Positions 45,752 through 54,873 of a stretch of DNA of 64,000 nt are shown piece by piece. The position numbers were made by a program, and so were the translations under genes. The stretch covers positions 20,704 to 84,703 of the forward strand of contig QKWP01001230.1 of assembly GCA_003550325.1 (NCBI GenBank). Reading direction: 5' to 3'. Source of the DNA: Gigaspora rosea (taxonomy: Eukaryota; Glomeromycota; Glomeromycetes; Diversisporales; Gigasporaceae). The notes below the pieces were generated by a model that saw only the letters and a list, made by a program, of their open reading frames with translations, had not been told where the DNA came from and searched no databases. Numbering within the stretch: position 1 is the stretch's first letter; each line of letters begins with the position of its first letter.

Positions 45752-45830
45752 TAATTAGCCTTAAACAAAAATATATCTAAAAAAGCATAGCTAAAATATA
45801 TTTTATATTTTTTATCCTAGTACCAGATAT

Positions 45831-45992
45831 AGGATCCTGAAATATATATTAATAGGTCAGGTATGAATTTGCTTATTTTTGAAGTTTTTATATAGTAATT
45901 TTTTGTTTATTTTTGAAGTTTTTTCTGCAGATCTTTTCTTTTCTAGTATTCCTATAATTAACCTGACCTATCTATGTATATTTCAAGGTCCT
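45831..45992. mobile_element. 162-bp MITE, ends AGGATCCTGAAATATA, exact 8-bp duplication
   Basis: CCAGATAT occurs at 45823-45830 and 45993-46000. Left AGGATCCTGAAATATATAT and right ATATTTCAAGGTCCT are inverted, followed inward by ATAGGTCAGGT on both sides. The 8-bp duplication suggests hAT. Confidence 0.88.
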
Positions 45993-46429
45993 CCAGATAT
46001 ATAGAATAAATTGAAATTTTTTATAAAAAAAAAGCAAATAAATTTAAAATACAATCGTCTACCATATTTAGGTTCTCAATGGGCTGGGTTGGGCTGGGTT
46101 CATCTAAACCCAAGCCTGGCCCATAGAATTATAAACCTAGCCCAAGCTCGGCCCAATTCATCACAGTTTGAAATATAAGCCCAAACCCGGCCCAAGCTTA
46201 GCCCAGCCCGACCCAACCCAACCCAAGCCTGGCCCAACCCAGGCCCGCCCAACCCAATCCTGGCCCAACAAGCCTGGCCCAATCCATAATTTGCAAATAG
46301 TATTACTAATTAATTAATTATCAACAATTAATTAATTGTCCAATAAAATTATTATTAATTAGTTGGCAACTTGACAACTAATCAATTTTTGATTTGAAAC
46401 ACTAAGATAATTATATTTTCCAAATAACT

Positions 46430-48095
46430 TAATTCGTGATTCGCCTATAAATAATAGAAATCATATATGTAATATATAGTAAAAAGTGGGAATAAGTAAA
46501 GATAAGTTTTTTAGTAAATGTTGGAATCTGGCTGTTCCTCCTTCTAAAAGTTTTTTTCTGTCAAGTAAACTTTTAGTGTGCATCTAATAAAAGTTGTAGA
46601 GTTAATTTTTCTGATTCCAATACTTCACTGAAACTATAAAAAAATTGAAAATATTATTATTATATATTAATTATGTTTTTATTATATTTTAAAAAACGTT
46701 ATAATTACTAGTTATAAGTTAATAATAATAATATAAATAATATATATTAAAACTGTTTTAGTAATATTAATAAAAACATTTTTAAAACATTATTAAACTA
46801 AATAAATTTCATATTTATAGTATAATATAAATATTTATATTATATAAATATATCATATTATAATATATTTTATAATATTAAATATAATATAAATAAAACA
46901 AATCAATAATATAATGATTTANNNNNNNNNNNNNNNNNNNNNNNNNNNNNNNNNNNNNNNNNNNNNNNNNNNNNNNNNNNNNNNNNNNNNNNNNNNNNNN
47001 NNNNNNNNNNNNNNNNNNNNNNNNNNNNNNNNNNNNNNNNNNNNNNNNNNNNNNNNNNNNNNNNNNNNNNNNNNNNNNNNNNNNNNNNNNNNNNNNNNNN
47101 NNNNNNNNNNNNNNNNNNNNNNNNNNNNNNNNNNNNNNNNNNNNNNNNNNNNNNNNNNNNNNNNNNNNNNNNNNNNNNNNNNNNNNNNNNNNNNNNNNNN
47201 NNNNNNNNNNNNNNNNNNNNNNNNNNNNNNNNNNNNNNNNNNNNNNNNNNNNNNNNNNNNNNNNNNNNNNNNNNNNNNNNNNNNNNNNNNNNNNNNNNNN
47301 NNNNNNNNNNNNNNNNNNNNNNNNNNNNNNNNNNNNNNNNNNNNNNNNNNNNNNNNNNNNNNNNNNNNNNNNNNNNNNNNNNNNNNNNNNNNNNNNNNNN
47401 NNNNNNNNNNNNNNNNNNNNNNNNNNNNNNNNNNNNNNNNNNNNNNNNNNNNNNNNNNNNNNNNNNNNNNNNNNNNNNNNNNNNNNNNNNNNNNNNNNNN
47501 NNNNNNNNNNNNNNNNNNNNNNNNNNNNNNNNNNNNNNNNNNNNNNNNNNNNNNNNNNNNNNNNNNNNNNNNNNNNNNNNNNNNNNNNNNNNNNNNNNNN
47601 NNNNNNNNNNNNNNNNNNNNNNNNNNNNNNNNNNNNNNNNNNNNNNNNNNNNNNNNNNNNNNNNNNNNNNNNNNNNNNNNNNNNNNNNNNNNNNNNNNNN
47701 NNNNNNNNNNNNNNNNNNNNNNNNNNNNNNNNNNNNNNNNNNNNNTAGTAGTAAAATCATTAAAATTGACACAATATAGCATGGGATATAAGCATTTTAA
47801 TCTTCGCAACTATATGTTTTTTCTTTGTTTATTTAAAGGAAAAAACATATAGTCGCAAAGATTAAAATGCTCATTTATCATGATATACTAGGTCAATTTT
47901 AATGGTTTTACTACCATTAGAATCAGAAAAATTAGCTCTACAACGTTTATTAGATAAACATCAAAGGTTTAATTGACAGAAAAAACTTTTAGAAGGAGGA
48001 ACAGCCAGATTCCCATATTTAGTAAATTAATATAGTAATTTGCCCCAAAATTTATTATGTAGATCCTATTAATTATAGGCGAATCACGAATTAAT
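46430..48095. repeat. Palindrome inside the hAT-type element, left arm interrupted, with assembly gap
   Basis: The left arm 46435-46628 (GATTCGCCTATAAATAATAG, then GGCTGTTCCTCCTTCTAAAA) mirrors 47915-48090. The centre is near 47833 (ACATATAGTCGC / GCGAACTATATGT-like). The arm after 46628 is replaced by about 1.1 kb that includes the N block, and resumes at 47746. Confidence 0.75.
46922..47745. other. Assembly gap (824 N)
   Basis: The block lies within the palindrome of the hAT-type element. Open frames across it are artefacts. Confidence 0.99.
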
Positions 48096-48505
48096 TATTA
48101 AAATGTATATTCTTGAATCTATTAAATTATATTATGCTAAAAATTACACACTTTACCAAATTAACTAGAATATTATTTGGTTAATTTTTATTAAGTATTT
48201 CAAGAATTATAAAAATAACTAACTAAATTAAAAAAATTATAGTTTAAAAAAAAAAAAAAATTTTAACATCTAATTTAAATACAATAGGCCTGTAACTAGT
48301 AAAAACTATATATTTTTAATAAGTATTGCCGGGTTTTATCAGGCCTCTTTATAAAATCTGGGCCCGGCCTATTATTTTACAAGCCCAACCCAGGCCTAGC
48401 CCAATTAATCACGGGCTTAAAATTTGGGCCCAAGCCTGGCCCATGCCTGGCCCAACCCACAAATTACCGAGTTTAGCCTGGCCTGTTGCAAACCCTAACC
48501 ATATT

Positions 48506-48699
48506 AGGACCCTGAAGAACTCTGATACAACTCAGATCTGAGTTTGTATAATTTTAGCAGTATTTTAGCCAAATGGATGTATAAAATAGAGCAAAATCCG
48601 AAAATTTACTATATAAAAATGCAACATTTGATGAATTTCTATACAAAATTTTCTTTTTTTTAGAATCATCTGAGTTGTATCAAAGTTCTTGGGGGTCCT
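48506..48699. mobile_element. MITE, ends AGGACCCTGAAGAACT, abutting the hAT-type element
   Basis: The left end AGGACCCTGAAGAACTCTGA, then TACAACTCAGA, mirrors the right end TCTGAGTTGTATCA, then AGTTCTTGGGGGTCCT. The left flank ACCATATT is at the same time the right duplication of the 46069-48497 element. The right flank is ACTATATC (6 of 8 match). It is related to 45831-45992 by its end. Confidence 0.75.
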
Positions 48700-48931
48700 A
48701 CTATATCAATTAACCAACTTGTCACGCTATTTATGACTGAGTTTTTTTTGTTATATATAAATTTATAAAAAAAAACATATAAAATTACTATAAGCTTTTG
48801 AATCTATGATATTTCCTCCTTTACATATTAACTTAAAATTAAATTTTTCAGAAATATAGAACAAGAGGAAAAGAAAAAATTGAGTTTAAAAATCAAATTA
48901 AAATTTTGCTGATTTTGCACAAAATGAAAAT

Positions 48932-49632
48932 TTTTTTTTATTTTTTTTATTTTTTTTAGACGTAGCCTTGCTCGGCTTATTGGGCCACTTTATTAATTAA
49001 TAGTTGTGTACAAAGACGAGGGTACAACTAGCCACACGTCACTTTTGGTGCCTAATTTAAGTAGTCCGCCCGCAGGTTCTACACTAGCTGCTATACCTGC
49101 AACCCGCTACGGGTATTGCCTATTCAAAACCCTCTGATCTAAATATACGAATCCACTAATTAACTTACACAAACAGCCATAGGGCTAATTTACCCCGCAG
49201 GCATCCAGTACCAGTCGAGCAACTTCGTCCCATTTCGTCATTTTATTCCCCTGGATTTTTGGTACCACGTGGTCCGATATTCGAATCACGAGGTACGTCC
49301 CTTGCCCTTGTAAGGTTCATTCGGATCCCAGCACTGACCTTATTTATGGTAGCACCGTCAGAGATCCTAATCTACCTCCTTACTCGGGTCTTCCCAAACT
49401 GGTTTCTGTTTTTCCAGTTCTTTGGATTTTTCAGTGTAACAAATACTTATTGCGCCCGAGAGCTTCCATTCAAGATGGTGGAACCAAGGTTACAGGTTTT
49501 TTACCCAACCGATGTTAAGCCACAGTTACCATAACACAGGCCTAATTTTCGTTATCGTCGCCAGTGGGATTTGAACTGTCGACCTGCCGCTTGGGGGTGA
49601 CAACCTGGCCACTTCTCTAGGTCGCCACACCC
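48932..49632 (-). mobile_element. tRNA-derived SINE with 17-bp target-site duplication
   Basis: TTGCACAAAATGAAAAT at 48915-48931 and 49633-49649 brackets the insert. Poly-T at 48931-48959 is the 3' poly-A on the minus strand. The 5' head on the minus strand (from 49632) has a tRNA-like layout: an A-box-like GTGGCGACCTAGAGAAGTGG and a B-box-like ACAGTTCAAATCCCACTG at 49560-49580. The body is clearly richer in GC than its surroundings. The last 50 bp share CCCAATAA..AGCAAGGC with the LINE tail at 5271-5325. No protein is encoded. Confidence 0.8.
49560..49632 (-). promoter_or_regulatory. Putative internal Pol III promoter (A and B boxes) of the SINE
   Basis: The B-box-like GTTCAAATCCC is close to the GGTTCGANTCC consensus. 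The A-box-like part lies about 40-50 bp upstream. The cloverleaf is imperfect, so this is a tRNA-related head, not a functional tRNA. Confidence 0.55.
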
Positions 49633-49768
49633 TTGCACAAAATGAAAATGTAACTTTGCCAAAAACAAATATTTAACAATTTTAAAACAATAAGTATGTA
49701 TAAAATTATGCCCTAAACAACTTTACTTAAGTAACCAAAGTAGGTTACCTTGTAAGAAAAATAAGTTA

Positions 49769-49929
49769 GGGCACTGACATTTATTAGATAATACTTTAGG
49801 GAGTGGGGGTCAAGAAAAATCTTATCTTAGTTAAATTTGATTGGCTAAAATTCTATTTATAGATCTTACCTAGAGGTGGGAGGTAAGCTTCTATAGTAAA
49901 TGAATATTAGATAATAAATATCAGTGCCC
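49769..49929. mobile_element. 161-bp MITE, ends GGGCACTGA, TTA target (PIF/Harbinger-like)
   Basis: TTA at 49766-49768 and 49930-49932 flanks GGGCACTGACATTTATTAGA and its mirror TAATAAATATCAGTGCCC. The empty site is visible in the mirrored arm (about 50285-50300). A 3-bp TTA/TAA duplication with GGGCA-type ends is the PIF/Harbinger pattern. Confidence 0.85.
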
Positions 49930-50606
49930 TTACCTATGTACTAAAGTAAAATTTTTTGAGTTTTAAATATAAAACTCCTTTTTTATTAAAATAACCTACT
50001 TTGGGCGCTTAAGCAAAGTTGTTCAGCATGCAATATTATTTAAGTCAAAAAGCTTTTGTTTGGCCATTTACTAGGTAAAAAATGAGGTTGAAGTTAGAAA
50101 AAAAAATTTTTTTAGAAAATTTTTTTTTTAACTTTGACCCATTTTTTATCTAGTAAATAGCTAAAAAAAAAAATGCAGTTTAACTTTAAATACAATAAAA
50201 TTGCATGCTGAACAACTTTGCTTAAGTACCCAAAGTAGGTTATCTTGATAAAAAAAGGGTTTTATATTTAAAACTCAAAAAATTTTACTTTAGTACATAG
50301 ATAACCCATTTTTCTTACAAGGTAATCTACTTTGGTCGTCTAAGTAAAGTTGTTCAGAGCATGATTTTACACATACTTATTATTTTAAACTTATTAAATA
50401 TTTGTTTTTGGTGAAGTTACATTTTTGTTTGTGCAAAATCTACAAGATTTTTAAGCTCAATTTTTTCTTTTCCTCTTGTTCTATATTCCTGAAAAATTTA
50501 ATTTTAAGTTAATATATAGGGGAAGAAACATTATGGATTCAAAACTTATAGTAATTTTATTTGTTTTTTTATAAATTTTATATGTAGAAAATTTTGTTGT
50601 AACATA

Positions 50607-51499
50607 TTATATGACTAATATTATTATAGACACTTTTTAAAATTTATAAGTCGGGTTCAAATAAGTAAATATAGCATAAAATTTTATTATGTTTGAAGCA
50701 GTTCAACATACTAAAATTTCACATGATTTTATTAGATTGTATAGAAGATATGCAAAAAATTTAATGAGCTTTCATTTTTGGATTTGATCAAAAATCAATT
50801 TTTAGATTTTTCTGAATTTACTAAAAAATTTACTAAAGATCATACTTGTTTTAAATTAGCTTAAAATTTTGCCCATATATAGTATGATATTGTGCCAATT
50901 TTGTACAGTATAAAAAAACTAGATTTGTATAACATATTGGTATAATAATTCATATTTTTTTTTTTACAAAACAATAAAGTAGTCATAAAAATTTAATAGA
51001 AGACCAAAGAGGTGCAATAAATTATGACCACTAGCAAGGTAATTTGGTTTGTACTATCATAGCAGCTATTGGGTGCAGCAAATCTGTAGTGTAAAATATT
51101 ATTCATGAGTTTTATTAGGTAGGGCAGAGGCAAAAAAAAGCCCAGACATCCTAAAAAGGCATAGATTGATGTACCACCTAAGTATTATCATAAGCTAATT
51201 ACAAGTATGCCTGATTGAGTTGCTGCTTGTATTAAAGCAAAAAAGGATCTATAAAGCATTAAAATGAAATAATTTTTTTTTGTAAAAAAAAAATAAAAAA
51301 AATTTGAATTTGCAAATAAAAAAACCACATTTACATTTTTTTTGTATAACTTTAGTGTAATCTAATTAAAATCACACAAAATTTTAGTATATTATATTTT
51401 GGAATCTACCAAACATGTAATATAAATTTGTGCTGTTTTACTTACCCGATCCCAAGTAATAAATTTTAAAAAGTGTCCACAATAATATGTAGACCACTG
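50607..51499. mobile_element. Decayed Tc1-like element with about 130-bp TIRs
   Basis: Right end CAGTGGTCTACATATTAT (read inward) and left end TTATATGACTAATATTAT are followed by matching TGGACACTTTTTAAAATTTA and GGGTAAGTAAA blocks. TA lies at 50605-50606 and 51500-51501. The inside has a transposase N-terminal remnant at 51020-51170. At 0.9 kb, the catalytic part is deleted. Confidence 0.75.
51020..51290 (+). pseudogene. Tc1-like transposase helix-turn-helix remnant
   Basis: In one plus frame: CTIIAAIGCSKSVV, a stop, NIIHEFY, a stop, VGQRQKKAQTS. This matches the paired-like HTH of Tc1 transposases, with stops where Gln or Arg codons are expected. No DDE residues follow within the TIRs. Confidence 0.55.
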
Positions 51500-51501
51500 T
51501 A

Positions 51502-53150
51502 TTTATATTTTTTATAATTTTGTCTATTCAAAAAAAGTATTAAAAATTTTGGGTTTTAAATAAAATAGATCAAAACCTCATTTCAAAAAAAATTTTAATT
51601 TTATGTTCCAAACTCCAAAAAGAATAATTTTGTCACCATGTATAAAATACCAAATTACTAGCAAACCATCAATTTTTTTTATATTTGCAGTCTTGCTAGT
51701 ATTTTATTAAAAAAAAATATAAAATTATATATGATAATATAATAATGATACTAAAACTCTTTTAAGAAAATCTAATATTATCTGGTTATTTCAAAAGCTC
51801 TAAATGCAATTCAGTATACCATTTACAAGTAAAGAAAATCAACTTTGTTAGCTCTGTCAGGAGCAAAACAGAATTTCTCTTAAATTCCTCCTATTTAGCA
51901 ACTATAATGAGAATATTAATATTCAAACTTGACTATACAAAAAAAAACCAAAAAAAATAAAAATATAAGAAAAATGTGACAAATAAGAAAATAACTAAGA
52001 ACCTAAATAAAAAACCAAATGCTAATAAATAAAATATCAAAATAAAAAAAAAAAGAAAAATTCCATACTAAAGGCAAAGAGTATAAAAAAAATATATAAA
52101 AAAATTCTAAATTATGCCTAATATAAAATATATTTGTTTAGAAAATTTTCATTATTTTTTGCAGATTCCAAACTATTACCATGTTGGTTCTATTTTAGTA
52201 GGCATATAATCCAAATAGAAAAGAGTAAATACTACCAATTTTTTAGGAGTAAAATAAATACCCACTTTGTTAAAATTTTAAAAAAGCCAAAGAGGCAAGA
52301 GGAAAGTAGATTAACTTGTAAGGTGCATAGGAGTATATGCTTTGCAGAACAATATATTTAACCAAAAGTATACTTCTGCTAGAGCTTCTATATCTTCTGA
52401 TAAAAACTTCAGAATTGTTGTCCTACTACCTTTTTTATAGTAATAAAGTCTTTTATCTGAAAAGTCAAACCTATAAAGAGAGTTTTTTTTAGCTCTATTT
52501 CAGTTCTTCTTAATATACAATCTAAAACTATATTCAAGTTGCTTCTAGATAAAGTTTTTGTTATGTACAAGTATACTAACTACAAAGTTTTCATAGATCA
52601 GTATTTGTGGAAAAGTTGGTACCAAGAATTATCAGAAAAAGTTGAATTGCTATTTGGCAGATTATCAATTAAAAAAAAGTAGATTATAAGTATATTTATC
52701 ATAATTTTTTAAACAAATTTGTCTAGATAAAATTCTAAACAATATTGTAAATCTTTATATTGTAAATTTTTTAGTAAATATTTTAAAAGACTAATGCTAA
52801 TTTTTACCCTAGGTGATGTCACCTGATTGCATAAAAACCAATCTGGTAGTCAGATCTAGTGTGACCAAACCAAAGCGAAGAAAAAAAAGTCAAAAAACTT
52901 TAATACCACAAAATTTTATTATGAAAACTATGCTTCGATGTCTAAACAAAAGTTTTTAGCATAAAATTTTGCATATAAATAAATCTCCTTATCCTGACCA
53001 AAGCTAACCCTAACCTTAACTCTAATTAAATTTAATTTTTTAATAAAAATTTTACAATATCGGGTGTCAATAGAACCAGGCAAATCATTTTTATAAATTT
53101 AGTGTAACCTTAAATTTGTATCGATTTCTTTTCTTTTCTTTTTTTTTTTT
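51502..53150. other. AT-rich region with a possible decayed coding block
   Basis: Between 51800 and 52700 one can follow polar coding-like sentences with stops, the longest at 52134-52361 (FFRSKINTHFVKILKKPKRQ, CKVHRSICFAEQYI). No family is recognised. 52930-53035 carries the TAAAATTTTGCATATAA plus GCTAACCCTAACCTTAACT module seen at 36240 and 44220. Confidence 0.4.
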
Positions 53151-53153
53151 TTT

Positions 53154-53616
53154 AATGTTTATAATTCAAAAAATTTAAATTTTAACTTTGGCCGATTTCG
53201 ATGATAGCCGAATTAAAAACTCAATGAATGAAGGTTTACTTCGATGCTCGAAATTTCTTGATTGATGATCGATTATTTATTTATCGATTCCGCTTTCTAC
53301 ATTAGTGAAATAGATGAGTAAAGTAAAGGAATGAAATAAGCAAACAATCCTATAGAAACAGTTGTTGACCATGTGAGNTTTTTTTTTTTTTTAATGTTTA
53401 TAATTCAAAAAATTTAAATTTTAACTTTGGCCGATTTCGATGATAGCCGAATTAAAAACTCAATGAATGAAGGTTTACTTCGATGCTCGAAATTTCTTGA
53501 TTGATGATCGATTATTTATTTATCGATTCCGCTTTCTACATTAGTGAAATAGATGAGTAAAGTAAAGGAATGAAATAAGCAAACAATCCTATAGAAACAG
53601 TTGTTGACCATGTGAG
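53154..53616. repeat. Identical 224-bp duplication around a single N (probable assembly artefact)
   Basis: 53154-53377 and 53393-53616 are the same, base for base by eye. Each is preceded by a T-run, and they are separated by an N at 53378. Perfect identity beside a join suggests unmerged contig ends. Confidence 0.85.
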
Positions 53617-54873
53617 CAGCGGGGCAAGATCCCGTGAAATACAATTATATTAATAATTTATATAAATCCATTTAGTAGTATAACTAACCAATCACATGAG
53701 TTTGCATTTTGTTCGTAGATTTCCTGGTGAGATCCCGTATAGTGAATTCTGTAGACGTGTTTTCTTGTATTTTTTTTTTTGTATGATCGAGTGACAAATT
53801 ACTGAATAGAATCTAAAAATTTTTAATAAAATTTAGCCATACTAGCCGAGCTTTCAATGGAAAGTTATGTTACAATTTGTAAAATATGCATATATACAAT
53901 GTAATTTATATGTAACATAAATTGTAATTTATGTAATGCAAACCCTAGCCTCGATGTTACTTAGAGATTACGAGTAAAGTGGCAAGCATTCAAAACTGAA
54001 GATCATTTTTATCTTTCATGTGATAGCTCGGCGATTTTTCATTTTTACACTTAAACGAGGATTTTTTTACTAAGTTAATCGAACTTTACTCATTAAATAA
54101 AGTTGTACGGAATGCCATCTTTTACTTGCTCAAATTTTGGCACAATTCAGATAACTTTTTATTAATGGCTTTTTTTTTCGTTATACGTTTTGGAACAGAA
54201 ATTAGTTTCTGCGCCAAAGCTCATAAAAAAAAAATCATTAATAAAAAAGTTATTTGAATTGTGCCAAAATTGAGTATAAGTAAAATATGGCATTTCGAAC
54301 ACTTAATGAGTAAAAGCTTGATTTTTAAATTAATAAAAAAAAAACCTGTTTCCTTATAATATGTTCAGTTCGTCATTTTATAATCCTTAGCGTATTAGTA
54401 CGTATTAGTATCGTAAAACATAAAGGATGCATTCTCTTTAGTTAACCGAAAGGCACTGTGAACTGAATTTTTCTATAATTGAACTCACAAGCTGTGTCAG
54501 TTATCTATATTAATCATAAAGAATGATTCTGTAAATAAAATATAGAGTTTTTTTATCGTTTATTAGTCCCCCGCTTCGCCCCATACTCTATATTTTTTAT
54601 ATGCAAGTCCGGCCACATCACGTGAAGATCGTCCAATCAAATAGTAACACACAAGCAAGTTAGTCATTATGTGCTATTCGCTCCGGACATACAATAAATA
54701 GGACATTTTGTCGAATGCAGCATTTTGCAACATAACACGTGATTATGCTGTTTAATTACAGCGTTAATGTTTCACAGCATTATATGTCTGTAATTAACCG
54801 AAGATACGATTGCAAGTTTTTTTTTTTTTTATATATATATATCACATAACTCCTTTATCTCCTTTAGTTTAAA
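53617..54873. other. Upstream region of the plus-strand F-box/LRR gene
   Basis: It contains a foldback at 54060-54340 (GTTGTACGGAATGCCATCTT, CACAATTCAGATAAC and its mirror, centre about 54200). A T-run plus TA run lies at 54819-54840. A CT-rich CTCCTTTATCTCCTTTAG lies just before the ATG at 54874. Confidence 0.5.

Larger units (their letters stand above)
46069..48497. mobile_element. 2.4-kb hAT-type element with GC-rich GGCCCAAGCCTGG subterminal repeats
   Basis: The 8-bp duplication ACCATATT (46061-46068 and 48498-48505) is exact. The ends are TAGGTTCTCAATGGGCTG on the left and CAGGCCTGTTGCAAACCCTA-like on the right (complement TAGGGTTTGCAAC). Both subterminal zones (46078-46285 and 48325-48490) are arrays of GGCCCAAGCCTGGCCCAA words, far richer in GC than the surroundings. 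The interior is a palindrome with a gap. No transposase is visible, but 824 bases are unknown. Confidence 0.88.
48750..50600. repeat. Large palindromic element (centre about 50115) with two nested insertions
   Basis: The left arm (TAAAATTACTATAAGCTTTT, then ATATAGAACAAGAGGAAAAG) is mirrored by 50430-50595. The inner arms have CTTAAGCAAAGTTGTTCAGC and AAAGTAGGTTA words. The left arm holds a SINE (48932-49632) and a small MITE (49769-49929). After subtracting both, with their duplications, the two arms are about equal (about 480 bp each). The same family is present uninterrupted at 58140-59110. Confidence 0.85.

Noticed and set aside
46100-46282. Gly/Leu-rich repeat protein on the minus strand
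   Set aside because: The frame is created by GGCCCAAGCCTGG subterminal repeats of a hAT-type element, with no start context or domain.
48326-48541. Pro/Ala-rich open frame on the plus strand
   Set aside because: It covers the other subterminal array of the same element and crosses the element border at 48497.
49259-49534. 91-codon open frame with balanced codon use
   Set aside because: It is antisense within the tRNA-derived SINE. The more normal base composition made it look like a gene, but the bracketing 17-bp duplications and poly-T define a SINE.
49560-49632. Functional tRNA gene
   Set aside because: A B-box-like motif is clear, but stems do not pair well enough for a cloverleaf, and the sequence is the head of a 0.7-kb retroposon.
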